Positions 27,251-36,391 are shown, counted from the stretch's first letter. The stretch: 64,000 nucleotides of DNA from Alphaproteobacteria bacterium (GCA_021776075.1 JAJFGQ010000018.1:46709-110708), one strand, 5' to 3'. Numbers and translations: made by a program. Notes: generated from the letters alone by a model not told the origin.

Positions 27251-28245
27251 CAAATGTAGCTGAAAAAATGGATTTTGAGGTACGGGGACGGGTAACGGAA
27301 AATGCACCGCTCGGCGCAGTGGGCTGGTTTCGTTGTGGCGGGACGGCGGATATGCTGTTCAAGCCTGCGGATGAAGCGGATTTGCAGGCGTTTTTGCAGA
27401 ATCCCCCCCTTTTTTTACCCCCCCCGCAAGCGGGGGGGGAGGAGAAGGCGAAACCTTCGGAAGGGGGGGGCTGTCTGCCTCTCCATGTCTTCGGCGTGAT
27501 GTCCAACAGCATTATACGGGATGGCGGGGTGCGGGGCGTTGTGATCCGGCTGGGTAAGGATTTTGCCGGGATTGAAACTGACGACGGTATGCGGGTCAAA
27601 GTCGGGGCGGCGGCGCTTGATGCCAATGTGGCAATGGTTGCGGCGCGGGCCGGGATTGCGGGGCTGGAATTTTTCAGCGGTATTCCGGGGACAATCGGTG
27701 GCGCTTTGCGGATGAATGCGGGTGCTTACGGGACGGAAACCAAAGATGTGCTGGTCGAAGCAACGGCAATAGACCGGCAGGGCCGGATTCACACATTAAC
27801 ACCGAATCAGATGGGTATGTCTTACCGTCACACGGATACACCGGAGGATTATATTTTTACGAGCGCCGTGTTTCAGGGTTGCCCCGGCACCCCGGAGGAG
27901 ATCAAGGCGCGTATTCAGGAGATCAAGGCCCGGCGTAATGAAACCCAGCCCATCCGGGAGAAAACGGGTGGTTCGACCTTTGCCAACCCGTCACCGGAGC
28001 AACTGGGGGAAGCCGACTTGCCGGAGGGTACAAAGGTCTGGCAGTTGATTGACCGCGCCGGAGGCCGGGGCTTGATGATCGGCGGCGCGCAAATGTCGGA
28101 ACTGCATTGCAATTTCATGATTAATACAGGAACGGCTACGGCGACTGATCTTGAAAATCTGGGCGAAGAAATCCGCCGCCGTGTTTACGAAGACAGTGGA
28201 ATCAGGCTACGTTGGGAAATCAAGCGGATAGGGGAGCTAATATGA
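27247..28245 (+). CDS. murB: UDP-N-acetylenolpyruvoylglucosamine reductase with in-frame insert
   Basis: The FAD enzyme reducing UDP-GlcNAc-enolpyruvate to UDP-MurNAc. The FAD domain has WFRCGGTADMLFKPAD, GVMSNSIIRDGGVRGVVIRL and FFSGIPGTIGGALRMNAGAYG; the catalytic Ser lies in GGSTFANP; the end is ELHCNFMINTGTATATDL. Residues about 53-76 (from NPPLFLPPPQAGG to SEGGGC) are not part of the family. They are encoded by a GC-skewed palindromic repeat inserted just before the FAD loop, in frame. The FAD loop itself reads GVMSN instead of the usual GxGSN. The ATG overlaps the flavodoxin-like gene. Confidence 0.94.
   Translation: MTNVAEKMDFEVRGRVTENAPLGAVGWFRCGGTADMLFKPADEADLQAFLQNPPLFLPPPQAGGEEKAKPSEGGGCLPLHVFGVMSNSIIRDGGVRGVVIRLGKDFAGIETDDGMRVKVGAAALDANVAMVAARAGIAGLEFFSGIPGTIGGALRMNAGAYGTETKDVLVEATAIDRQGRIHTLTPNQMGMSYRHTDTPEDYIFTSAVFQGCPGTPEEIKARIQEIKARRNETQPIREKTGGSTFANPSPEQLGEADLPEGTKVWQLIDRAGGRGLMIGGAQMSELHCNFMINTGTATATDLENLGEEIRRRVYEDSGIRLRWEIKRIGELI
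27402..27476 (+). repeat. Palindromic element inserted inside murB
   Basis: About 75 bases of homopolymer-rich palindrome: a C7T7 block, then an ACCCCCCCCGCAAGCGGGG... hairpin (27418-27440), then CCTTCGGAAGG (27454-27464) and a G8 run. The last can pair back to the first C/T block. It is translated in frame as a Pro/Gly-rich loop. This resembles the way palindromic elements insert within coding genes in Rickettsia. Confidence 0.8.
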
Positions 28246-29222
28246 CTAAAAAAGTAGCATTACTGGTTGGTGGCTGGTCGGCGGAGCGGCAGGTGTCGCT
28301 GGAAAAAGGAAAGGCTGTGGAAGCGACGTTGCGTGAAGGCGGTTATGACGTTGATGTGATTGATGTCAAAAAAGATTTGCCGAGCCTGATCGCGGCCTTA
28401 ACGCCGAAACCGGATGTTGTGTTTAATAATCTTTACGGCCGGGGCGGTGAAGACGGGGAGATTCAGGCCGTTCTTGAAATTCTGGGTATTCCTTATACTC
28501 ATTCCGGTGTTCTGGCTTCGGCGATGGGTATGGATAAGCCGCTCTCCAAAAAACTGGCAGAGACGGTGGGCGTGCAAAGCCCGGAGGGTTTTGTGGCGAG
28601 CAAGGAAGATGTCCTTGCCGGAAAACTGATGCCGCCGCCTTACGTGGTAAAGCCGCCTTGTGAAGGTTCAAGCGTGGGGGTGCGGATTGTAATGGATGGT
28701 GATAATCATCAGCCCTTTGATGCGGAGTCATGGGCTTTTGGCGACGAAGTTCTGGTGGAGCGTTTTATTCCGGGGCGGGAGCTGACCGTCGCTGTTCTGG
28801 ATGGTAAAGCACAGGCTGTGACGGAGATTGTATCCCAAACGGGCTTTTTTGATTATGAAGCCAAATATCATGATGAGCGTACGGAATATGTTCTTCCGGC
28901 GGTATTGTCGGAAAATATTTACAAAACTGCTCTGGATTATGCCGAACGTGTGTATAATATTATAGGGTGTGCCGGTCTGGCACGCTGCGACTTTCGTTAT
29001 GATGATAATCTGGCGGGGTCTGATGGTCTTTATTTTCTGGAGATCAATACTCAGCCCGGCCTGACGGCGGATTCGATTGCGCCTTCGCAAGTCATTTATA
29101 ACGGCATGTCTTTTGTCGCGTTATGTTCACATCTGGTTGAAACGGCACAATGTCACGGAGAGGAACAACAAAATCAGCAGTTCGCAACCGTCGCAAGAGA
29201 GACGGAAAAGCAGCGCGCCTGA
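28242..29222 (+). CDS. ddl: D-alanine-D-alanine ligase
   Basis: An ATP-grasp enzyme making D-Ala-D-Ala for MurF. VALLVGGWSAERQVSLEKG at the N-terminus, PPCEGSSVGVRIV in the ATP-binding part, RCDFRYDD and the metal-binding EINTQPGLTADSIAPSQ are family signatures. The start at 28242 overlaps the murB stop (ATGA) with GGGGAG upstream; an ATG 30 bases earlier is less likely. 326 residues. Its 3' end overlaps the ftsQ start by 73 bases. Confidence 0.96.
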   Translation: MTKKVALLVGGWSAERQVSLEKGKAVEATLREGGYDVDVIDVKKDLPSLIAALTPKPDVVFNNLYGRGGEDGEIQAVLEILGIPYTHSGVLASAMGMDKPLSKKLAETVGVQSPEGFVASKEDVLAGKLMPPPYVVKPPCEGSSVGVRIVMDGDNHQPFDAESWAFGDEVLVERFIPGRELTVAVLDGKAQAVTEIVSQTGFFDYEAKYHDERTEYVLPAVLSENIYKTALDYAERVYNIIGCAGLARCDFRYDDNLAGSDGLYFLEINTQPGLTADSIAPSQVIYNGMSFVALCSHLVETAQCHGEEQQNQQFATVARETEKQRA

Positions 29223-30007
29223 TAAGCCGGATTCGTCGTCTGGGTTTAATGGCGGGTGTTGTTGTTCTTGTGCTTTGGGCTGGGGCCTGGCTTTTGTTGA
29301 GTGGTGCGCTCTCTTCCGGTGTGGGGTGGACGCAGAATCAGCTTTACGAGATGGCAGGGCAGGCCGGATTTTCCGTGCAGGATGTTCTGGTTGAAGGACG
29401 CATCAATAGTGATCCGGATATTTTGAGAGCTTTGGTGAATGTTGAGCGGGGCGATCCTTTATTTTCTTTTGATCCCAAAGAGGCCAGAGAACTGATCGAA
29501 CGGATTTCATGGGTGAAGGAAGCCCATATTGAACGTCGTTTGCCGGGTACGGTCTATATTGGGTTGCTGGAACGGGAACCTATGGCGCTCTGGCAGAACA
29601 AGGGCAAAATAAGGCTTATTGATACGGAAGGGGTGACGCTGACGGACCGGAAATTAAAGAAGTTTGCCGATTTGGTTATTGTTGTTGGTGAGCGCGCGCC
29701 GCAACACGCACCGGACTTTCTGGCCATGATTTCTGCCGAGCCTGCGCTTGAGAAACGGATAGAGGCGGCTACGTGGGTCGGTGACCGCCGCTGGGATTTG
29801 AAACTAAAAAACGGGGCTGTTGTGAAATTGCCAGAGAATGATCCGGGCCTTGCTTTGCGGCGTTTGGCTCTGGTACAGGAGAGTGATGCCCTGCTGGATA
29901 AGGATTTAAAGGTTATTGATGTGCGGGAGCCGGATCGCTTGACCGTGCGTACGCGCCCCGGCGCGGTGCAGGAATATAAAGAAGGTCTGAAAGGGAATGA
30001 TATATAA
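29150..30007 (+). CDS. ftsQ: Cell division protein FtsQ
   Basis: A 285-residue bitopic divisome protein. A very basic cytoplasmic N-terminus (RNRRKRDGKAARLISRIRR) is followed by a membrane helix at about 32-55. A periplasmic POTRA domain comes next (VQDVLVEGRINSDPDILRAL) and then the beta domain with RLPGTVYIGLLEREPMALWQ, typical of FtsQ. The ATG at 29150 gives a 73-base overlap with ddl; the next ATG (29249) would remove the positive N-terminus and cut into the helix. Position ddl-ftsQ-ftsA is canonical. Confidence 0.93.
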   Translation: MSRRGTTKSAVRNRRKRDGKAARLISRIRRLGLMAGVVVLVLWAGAWLLLSGALSSGVGWTQNQLYEMAGQAGFSVQDVLVEGRINSDPDILRALVNVERGDPLFSFDPKEARELIERISWVKEAHIERRLPGTVYIGLLEREPMALWQNKGKIRLIDTEGVTLTDRKLKKFADLVIVVGERAPQHAPDFLAMISAEPALEKRIEAATWVGDRRWDLKLKNGAVVKLPENDPGLALRRLALVQESDALLDKDLKVIDVREPDRLTVRTRPGAVQEYKEGLKGNDI

Positions 30008-30012
30008 AGCCG

Positions 30013-31284
30013 ATGAAACATAAACCGAAACCAAAAGGATCAGTTCTGGCGGCACTGGACATAGGGTCCAGTAAGATTGCCTGTTTTATTGCCCGTGTTG
30101 TGGATGATGAGGGTCATTTCGAGATTTTGGGTATTGGTCATCAGGCCGCGGTGGGTATAAAAAATGGCGCGGTTGTTGATCTTGCCGCTGCTGAATCATC
30201 TATTCGGCGGACCGTTCATGCGGCGGAAAATATGGCGGCAGCGTCGATGAAGGGTTTTCCGTTACGGGAGGTTGTTATCAATGTATCGGGCGTTCATGCC
30301 CGTTCACACAGATTTGATGTCGATGTGCAGGTTATGGGTCATGAGGTCACGGATAACGACGTGCGCCGGGCGCTTGCAAAAGCGCAGGACCAGACGTTGA
30401 AAGAGGACCGGGAGCTTATCCATACGATTCCGGCCGGTTACACGATTGACGGGCATAACTCCATCCGCGAACCGCGCGGCATGTATGGTCAGGCTATGGA
30501 AGTTGATATTCATCTGGTTACCGGAGACCGGGGTGCTCTCAGGAATGTGGCGACCTGTATCGAGCGTAGTCATCTGGATATTGCGGCCTTGTGCGTGGAT
30601 TCTTATGCTGCCGGTCTGGCGTCTTTGGTTGAAGATGAAATGGATTTAGGCTGCACCGTCATTGATATGGGTGGCGGCGTTAGCTCTGTGGCCGTTTTTC
30701 AGGGCGGTTCTATGATTTTTTGTGATGCTGTTCCCGTGGGCGGTCAGCATGTCACAAGCGATATTGCACGGGGTTTAACGACATCCATCGCCGATGCCGA
30801 GCGCTTGAAAACGCTTTATGGTAGCGCTATGGCTGCCGGAACGGATGAAAACGAGGTGATTGACGTACCGCAGATCGGAGAAAATGATCACCCGCACCCT
30901 CATCATGTGCCGCGTTCTTTGCTGGTCGGTATTATCCAGCCGCGGCTGGAGGAAATACTGGAGCTTATTCGAGCCAGACTGGATGATAGCGGATTGGGCT
31001 CCGCCGTCGGACGGCGTGTGGTTTTGACAGGCGGCGCGAGTCAGATACCGGGTCTGCGTGATCTGGGGCAACTGGTGCTGGATAAACAGGTGCGGCTGGG
31101 GCGTCCGATTATCAGTATGAGCGGTCTGGCCGAGGCTGTCAGCGGCCCTGCCTTTGCGACAACGGCGGGTTTGTTGAGCTATATATCAACGCGGACCGAT
31201 GAAATACCTTCCGAAATTATGGCGCAGGTTGAACCCGGCACAATGTGGGCGCGTACCAGACATTGGTTGCGTGAGAACTGGTAA
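30013..31284 (+). CDS. ftsA: Cell division protein FtsA
   Basis: An actin-like ATPase that tethers FtsZ to the membrane. The phosphate-1 loop is ALDIGSSKIACFIARV, the 1C domain follows, then CTVIDMGGGVSSVAVF (phosphate 2) and VVLTGGASQIPGL (adenosine motif). The C-terminus ARTRHWLRENW is the amphipathic membrane-targeting helix. 423 residues, normal. The next gene on the plus strand, ftsZ, is displaced by 3.3 kb by two opposite-strand genes. Confidence 0.97.
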   Translation: MKHKPKPKGSVLAALDIGSSKIACFIARVVDDEGHFEILGIGHQAAVGIKNGAVVDLAAAESSIRRTVHAAENMAAASMKGFPLREVVINVSGVHARSHRFDVDVQVMGHEVTDNDVRRALAKAQDQTLKEDRELIHTIPAGYTIDGHNSIREPRGMYGQAMEVDIHLVTGDRGALRNVATCIERSHLDIAALCVDSYAAGLASLVEDEMDLGCTVIDMGGGVSSVAVFQGGSMIFCDAVPVGGQHVTSDIARGLTTSIADAERLKTLYGSAMAAGTDENEVIDVPQIGENDHPHPHHVPRSLLVGIIQPRLEEILELIRARLDDSGLGSAVGRRVVLTGGASQIPGLRDLGQLVLDKQVRLGRPIISMSGLAEAVSGPAFATTAGLLSYISTRTDEIPSEIMAQVEPGTMWARTRHWLRENW

Positions 31285-31293
31285 AGACCGCCT

Positions 31294-32013
31294 TTATTCA
31301 AACACCAGACATTCGAGGGTATCGTAAAAATATAACTGCTCCGCCAGATACTGCGTTGCCCATTCTATTTCCTGCGTGATAAAGGCATCGTCGACATCAT
31401 GAAGAGAGCTGATAAAACGGTTTTCAATCATTGAAATCCATTCCTTGAGGGGTAGCCCGACAGGAAAGGGAAAATATTCCGTATGAATCAGCTTTTTGCC
31501 ATTCTTTGTCATGATGGTTTGAAAATCCGGGCAGTCTAATATGAAACGTTTTTTGAAAGCGGGTGACATGGGCCATATCGGGTCAGGCGCCATGGCGAAA
31601 GTGATAAACCGGGCGGCGTTTATTTTATTGAAAAGAGTATCGCCCATAGCACCATAAGCAAGGTGGAATGATTGCTTAAAGAGCGCCACATCCGTTGTTA
31701 TAGGTGAAATGTCTTCAATGTTGTTTCTATAAGCTGTAACAAAATCCAGATTATGTAGTTGGGGACGAGTACAAAGGTCCGGGTCAATTAAATCCAGCCT
31801 TTTGACAGAGAGCCTCTGCTCAAGGGACTTTTCCCATATAATCCCGTTTCCTGTTCCTATATCCGTTATTATTTTGTCTTTCAGAAATGTTGTGAGTTCA
31901 TTGGCAAACACATTTCCCCAAAACGAATAATAGGAATCCGTCGCAAGCCAGCCCTGTTTATTCCACGCTGAGCCCGGCTCGAAAGTTTGATCAAGGGCCT
32001 CTGATGAAGTCAT
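31294..32013 (-). CDS. Methyltransferase-like protein paired with OvoA
   Basis: About 239 residues. A motif resembling SAM motif I, IITDIGTGNGIIWEKSL, is followed by an acidic strand RLDLIDPD, suggesting a divergent class I methyltransferase fold. The later parts are unfamiliar, with conserved-looking PDPIWPMSPAFKK and HTEYFPFPVGLPLKEW. The ATG at 32013 makes an ATGA overlap with the upstream OvoA-type gene; an ATG at 32025 would add MGKK. The coupling suggests a joint function, perhaps modifying or using the sulfur-histidine product (inference). It is convergent with ftsA, 9 bases away. Confidence 0.65.
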   Translation of the reverse strand: MTSSEALDQTFEPGSAWNKQGWLATDSYYSFWGNVFANELTTFLKDKIITDIGTGNGIIWEKSLEQRLSVKRLDLIDPDLCTRPQLHNLDFVTAYRNNIEDISPITTDVALFKQSFHLAYGAMGDTLFNKINAARFITFAMAPDPIWPMSPAFKKRFILDCPDFQTIMTKNGKKLIHTEYFPFPVGLPLKEWISMIENRFISSLHDVDDAFITQEIEWATQYLAEQLYFYDTLECLVFE

Positions 32014-34175
32014 TTTTTTACCCATACAGACATTTCAGACACGCAATGATGGAATTTACGGCGTGTTTCACGGATGACAAAGGGCACGTCTTGATTCTCA
32101 ACAAAATTGAAATGGGGAGATAAGCTCTCTTTTAGTCCGTCCAGTGTTGTATAGGTTTCTCCTGTATCGGCTTTAAACCCGCCAACCCATTTATCGCACG
32201 GGGTGAATTCTTCCAGCCATGTGTAGGGAGATGTGATGACCAGAACGCCGCCGGACCGAATTCTTTCCTGAATTGTTGAAAGAAATTTTTCAGGATCGTA
32301 AAGACGGTCAATTAAATTGCCGGCAAAGACAAGATCGTAATCTGTGAATTTAGGTGGCAGGTTACAGGCATCGCCTTGCATGAAATTGACCCGGTCAGCC
32401 GTATCCCGTAACCCCATCTCAGAGAGGTTGGCTTCTTTGTAGGAAACAAGTTCCCCCTCATCCTGAATGGTATAACGTTGGAGGCCGGTTTGTTGCAGTC
32501 CGACGGGTATTTGAATGAAGCGCACCGAGAAATCAAGAGCATCAACATGGGCGTATGTTTTGGCCAGTTCAAAGGCGCTGCGTCCTGTGGCGCAACCAAT
32601 ATCCAGCGCCCGTTCTGTCTTGCGGTCCTTCATATGCCCCAGACAAATGTCAGCACATTTTTTGGGGAAGTTAGGGACATCAAAATAACAGTCTCCGTAA
32701 TGGAACTCTATATATTGAGAGACAAGCGCATCGCTTTCATAGACATTCGTTTTCGGGGTTTCAAGTGCGACGGCTTCCACATATCTGAATCCGGCATTTT
32801 GGAAAAAATGACGGCGGAAGGCATAACGGGCATCGCGTGTGGCTTCATTACCGGTTGAAATCCAACTTCCGCCCTTGAACAAATTATGCTTGCCATCAAA
32901 GGTCGGTGTTGAAAAATCATCATAGGTCGGGTGAGGCTTGAATCCGGGAAAGGCATCGACCGGTGTTTCTGTCCATTGCCAGACATTGCCGATGACATCG
33001 TAAAAGCCGTCTTTTGTAGCAAAACGGTTGACGGGACAGGCGGAGGCATAATGCTCCAAATTGATATTACCCGGCGCTTTATCCCAGTCAGGCTGATCTG
33101 TATCAATTTGTTCCCGCAAGACTGACCATTCGGCTTCCGTCGGCAGGCGGATGGTTTTTTCGGTTTTTTCAGCTTTCCAGTTGCAGAAGGCTTTGGCTTC
33201 CAGTTGATTGACATCAACAGGCCAGTCCCAGGGCATATCTATGATTTCAAGCATGGCGCGGTAACGGTAGCTATTGCCATCAGGACTCCAGTAAACAGGG
33301 TGCTCTGCCTTTTGAAAGTTGCGCCATTCCCAGCCTTCTTCTGTCCAGTGTTTTTCCTGTTCGTAGCCGTTATCTTTTACAAACTCTAGAAACTCTCCGT
33401 TGGATACAATATATTGAGAAGCCTTGAAGTCTTTGACAGTCGTCTCATAGTGGCCGTATTCGCAGTCCCATCCATAAAGAGTACTGTTATGCTCTTTTCC
33501 TAATGTGATTTGTTGTCCGGCAACGGGGCGTAATTCATTTTGAGGAGCTGTGCCGTTATCCGGGCAAACTGTCCAGAGCGGGTCTTTTTTGACAAGCGCA
33601 ACGGGTAATTCGCGGATGAGAACGGCGGAGGTTTCCAGATGGATACGTTCATGTTCAATGGCCATCAGAATAATCCAGAGCGGGTTATCCTGTGTGATGG
33701 GAAGCGTTATAGGACAAGTGCGTATAAAGTGATCGACAATCTCACGGGTGCGGTCGCGGTAGGTAAGAATTTCTGCCGGGGAAGGCCAGTCATAATGGCG
33801 TTCATTTAAATCATCCCACGACATTTCATCAACGCCGATAGCCATCATTGATTCTATTTTGGGATCAATGCGTTGATCTATCAGCTTCATGACGTTGAGC
33901 TTGTTTATGAAGAAAGTCGCCGTGTGACCGTAATAGAAAATCAAAGGGTGACGCAGCGTATTCGCGCGCACGAAAAAGACATCATCGTCTTTCAATGTTT
34001 CAAAAAGCCGTTCATAGAGCGTAAAAGTCTTGTGAAAATAGGTGAGGATTTCCTGCCGTTTTTGTTCCGGGTCGTCGCCATCCAGCCTGATTGTTTTTGT
34101 GATCAGTAACTCACTGTCGGCGAATGTTGGGAAAACAGGTTCTTTTAGATCTCTGACGGCGGCCTGTGTGCTCAT
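32010..34175 (-). CDS. ovoA: OvoA: 5-histidylcysteine sulfoxide synthase with C-terminal methyltransferase
   Basis: A 721-residue three-domain protein matching OvoA of ovothiol biosynthesis. A DinB-like N-terminal domain (about 30-200) carries a candidate three-His iron site: His84 in FYYGHTATFF, and His175 and His179 in EHERIHLET. A formylglycine-generating-enzyme-like domain follows (about 215-470), with RLPTEAEW, GNVWQWTETP, FKGGSWIS and AGFRYV. The C-terminal SAM methyltransferase (about 480-721, motif ALDIGCATGRSAFELAK) distinguishes OvoA from the ergothioneine enzyme EgtB. OvoA joins Cys to His with oxygen and methylates the thiohistidine. OvoB is not in the window. It lies on the minus strand between ftsA and ftsZ. 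Confidence 0.9.
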   Translation of the reverse strand: MSTQAAVRDLKEPVFPTFADSELLITKTIRLDGDDPEQKRQEILTYFHKTFTLYERLFETLKDDDVFFVRANTLRHPLIFYYGHTATFFINKLNVMKLIDQRIDPKIESMMAIGVDEMSWDDLNERHYDWPSPAEILTYRDRTREIVDHFIRTCPITLPITQDNPLWIILMAIEHERIHLETSAVLIRELPVALVKKDPLWTVCPDNGTAPQNELRPVAGQQITLGKEHNSTLYGWDCEYGHYETTVKDFKASQYIVSNGEFLEFVKDNGYEQEKHWTEEGWEWRNFQKAEHPVYWSPDGNSYRYRAMLEIIDMPWDWPVDVNQLEAKAFCNWKAEKTEKTIRLPTEAEWSVLREQIDTDQPDWDKAPGNINLEHYASACPVNRFATKDGFYDVIGNVWQWTETPVDAFPGFKPHPTYDDFSTPTFDGKHNLFKGGSWISTGNEATRDARYAFRRHFFQNAGFRYVEAVALETPKTNVYESDALVSQYIEFHYGDCYFDVPNFPKKCADICLGHMKDRKTERALDIGCATGRSAFELAKTYAHVDALDFSVRFIQIPVGLQQTGLQRYTIQDEGELVSYKEANLSEMGLRDTADRVNFMQGDACNLPPKFTDYDLVFAGNLIDRLYDPEKFLSTIQERIRSGGVLVITSPYTWLEEFTPCDKWVGGFKADTGETYTTLDGLKESLSPHFNFVENQDVPFVIRETRRKFHHCVSEMSVWVKK

Positions 34176-34583
34176 AAGTAACGCTCCTTAAGTTTTAATC
34201 CTTCTGCAAAATTCGCTCCCGCGCAGGGTATGGTTACATAATGGGGGTGTTTATCAGGCTTTCCCTTTTTTATCAACAAAGCTGTTAACAGATAGAAAAA
34301 GACTGTTTTGCAGATATTTCTGGTGTTTCCTGTTGAAAACACGTGGTTATCCACAGTTATTTGTTTTCAGGGGCTTCACGAATCGTTTTCTCTTTGCGAG
34401 ACTCCAAAGTCTGAATCGGATGAATCACTTAGTGGAGCATCTTGAAGTAAAGTCCTTAGAAAAGGAGACTACAATTTGCCTCTTCGAACAGTAAAGTCCA
34501 TTGCTTTCCTTTCTTCCCCTCTTTCTTTTCAAGAAAAACACAAATAGAATCAGAATAGTCACGCGTCTACGGAGGTTACCATC
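34176..34583. other. Divergent control region between ovoA and ftsZ
   Basis: About 400 bases with no gene of its own. It should hold the ovoA promoter (minus) and the ftsZ promoter (plus). It contains a consensus DnaA box, two copies of AGTAAAGTCC (34446-34455 and 34490-34499), a pyrimidine-rich stretch (about 34500-34530), and an ACGGAGG ribosome binding site about 10 bases before the ftsZ ATG. I found no confident -35/-10 pair. Confidence 0.6.
34347..34355 (+). promoter_or_regulatory. Consensus DnaA box upstream of ftsZ
   Basis: TTATCCACA is an exact match to the bacterial DnaA box consensus, within GGTTATCCACAGTTA. It lies about 230 bases before ftsZ and 170 bases before ovoA. A single box could link division-gene transcription to DnaA. 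By chance a 9-mer of this type is expected rarely but not never in 64 kb on two strands, so the location is what makes it notable. Confidence 0.5.
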
Positions 34584-36302
34584 ATGCTTAATATTAGAAT
34601 GCAACATCAGGATGTTCAGAAATTGTCCCCTAAAATAACGGTAATTGGCGTCGGTGGCGCTGGTGGAAATGCTGTTAACAACATGATCAGCTCGGGTCTT
34701 GAGGGGTGCGAGTTTGTTGTCTGTAATACGGATGCGCAGGCTCTTGATAGCTCTTTGTGTGAAAAGAAGCTACAGCTTGGCGTTACGGTGACGGGCGGCC
34801 TTGGTGCCGGCGCAAAGCCAGAGATTGGACAGGCGGCTGCCGAAGAATCTCTGGATGATGTGATGCAGTATCTGGAAGGGGCTAATATGGCCTTTATTAC
34901 AGCAGGTATGGGCGGAGGAACAGGAACGGGCGCAGCGCCTGTGATTGCAAGAGCTTGCCGTGAAAAAGGAATACTGACGGTCGGCGTTGTGACCAAGCCG
35001 TTCCATTTCGAAGGGACACTCCGCATGAAAATGGCGGAAGACGGTCTGGCCGCTATGCAGGGTTATGTTGATACTTTGATCGTCATTCCTAACCAGAATT
35101 TGTTCCGTATTGCGAATGAGAAAACGACCTTTGCCGAAGCTTTCAAGATGGCTGATAGTGTTTTGCAGTCCGGTGTGCGCGGTGTAACGGACCTTATGGT
35201 TATGCCGGGGCTTATTAATCTTGATTTTGCCGATATTCGTTCCGCGATGCTGGAAATGGGTAAAGCCATGATGGGAACCGGTGAGGCATCAGGAGATCGC
35301 AGGGCGATTGAGGCCGCTGAGTCGGCTGTGAATAACCCGCTTTTGGATGATGTGTCCATGAAAGGCGCACGCGGCGTTATCATCAATGTTACAGGGGGGC
35401 TGGATATGACCCTGTTTGAAGTTGATGAAGCCTGTAACCGCATTCGTGAGGAAGTTGATCCGGACGCCAATATAATTTTTGGTTCCACTTTCGATGAACA
35501 GTTGGAAGGTATTATGCGTGTTTCCGTTGTGGCAACGGGTATAGACGTTGTTGAGGAAAGGGCAAAAAGGCCAACTTCCGGCAGCATGGTGCTGAATACG
35601 ATTACAACACAGCAGCAGCAGGATCGTAAGCCTGAACGCGCCCGTCCGAATACAGAGGAAGTCGCCGGATCGCAACGCGTGTCGGCACCTGTCGGGAGTG
35701 GCGTTGAAGTACCGCAGCGCATTATGACGACCATAGCGCCGCCACAGGCTCCTGTCGTGCCGGTTCGTGCAACGACATCGGCCTCTGTTGCTTATAAACA
35801 GGAAGACGAGCCCGATAGCGATATGTTTGAACAACAGGATTTAGTCGTGGAAACGCAAGCTGATCCGTTCATCCCTGCACCGCGTGCTGAGCTTTATAAA
35901 GATTCCTTTATTCCGCCGCCGCCTATGCAATCAGACCGGACATCGAGCGCAGGTATTGGTGTTCCTGTGCAGCCTGACTTGTTGTCAGCCAGACGGCCGC
36001 AGGCTACTACAAATTCCGGTTTGACATTGAAACCGCCTGTGCCGGGCGCCGCGACGCAACAAAAAAGACGGACGCCGTCTTTGTTTGAACGCTTTACGAA
36101 TCCTTTGCGGACCCACTCTGAATCGGACACCGGTGAGACTTCCGGTGAGGCTCAGGGGTCGGGCGGTTCTGCCGGGTTTAGGCCTTCTCAACAGCCCCTG
36201 GATCAGGGTGCTTTGAATATTGATAACTCTGCTGCTCAGACGGATGGGCAGGGAGATAATGAACTGGATATACCGGCTTTTCTTCGTCGCCAAGCCAATT
36301 GA
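34584..36302 (+). CDS. ftsZ: Cell division GTPase FtsZ
   Basis: The tubulin-like GTPase that forms the division ring. GTPase core: [18 protein letters not shown], the tubulin signature GGGTGTG at about 110-116, and the T7 loop region [12 protein letters not shown] long low-complexity linker (about 335-555, Gln/Pro/Thr-rich) precedes the C-terminal conserved peptide DIPAFLRRQ (562-570) that binds FtsA. At 572 residues it has the long linker typical of alphaproteobacteria. The start has a strong GGAGG site. It is separated from ftsA by the minus-strand ovoA pair, so it needs its own promoter. Confidence 0.98.
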   Translation: MLNIRMQHQDVQKLSPKITVIGVGGAGGNAVNNMISSGLEGCEFVVCNTDAQALDSSLCEKKLQLGVTVTGGLGAGAKPEIGQAAAEESLDDVMQYLEGANMAFITAGMGGGTGTGAAPVIARACREKGILTVGVVTKPFHFEGTLRMKMAEDGLAAMQGYVDTLIVIPNQNLFRIANEKTTFAEAFKMADSVLQSGVRGVTDLMVMPGLINLDFADIRSAMLEMGKAMMGTGEASGDRRAIEAAESAVNNPLLDDVSMKGARGVIINVTGGLDMTLFEVDEACNRIREEVDPDANIIFGSTFDEQLEGIMRVSVVATGIDVVEERAKRPTSGSMVLNTITTQQQQDRKPERARPNTEEVAGSQRVSAPVGSGVEVPQRIMTTIAPPQAPVVPVRATTSASVAYKQEDEPDSDMFEQQDLVVETQADPFIPAPRAELYKDSFIPPPPMQSDRTSSAGIGVPVQPDLLSARRPQATTNSGLTLKPPVPGAATQQKRRTPSLFERFTNPLRTHSESDTGETSGEAQGSGGSAGFRPSQQPLDQGALNIDNSAAQTDGQGDNELDIPAFLRRQAN

Positions 36303-36332
36303 CCGTAAAATTTACGGTTAGGCTGTTCCTTG

Positions 36333-36359
36333 AGCGGGGTCTTCGGACCCTGCTTTTTT
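36333..36359 (+). terminator. Rho-independent terminator after ftsZ
   Basis: AGCGGGGTC pairs with GACCCTGCT across a TTCG tetraloop (one G-T pair), followed by six Ts. A stable hairpin about 30 bases after the ftsZ stop, it separates ftsZ from lpxC. Another short palindrome, ACCGTAAAATTTACGGT, overlaps the stop region at 36302-36318. Confidence 0.85.
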
Positions 36360-36391
36360 GTGGCATGTAACAATTCGCAATAAAGCGTGAT

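Noticed and set aside
32010..34175. Ergothioneine enzyme EgtB
   Set aside because: The DinB plus FGE-like domains fit EgtB, but the fused C-terminal methyltransferase and FYYGHTATFF-type motif fit OvoA better. No EgtD gene of normal size (about 320 residues) is adjacent; the 239-residue neighbour is too short and different.
34446..34499. Direct repeat AGTAAAGTCC, two copies 44 bases apart
   Set aside because: Exact 10-base repeat in the ftsZ leader, but not phased with the helix in a convincing way and no known factor fits. Recorded only as part of the control region.
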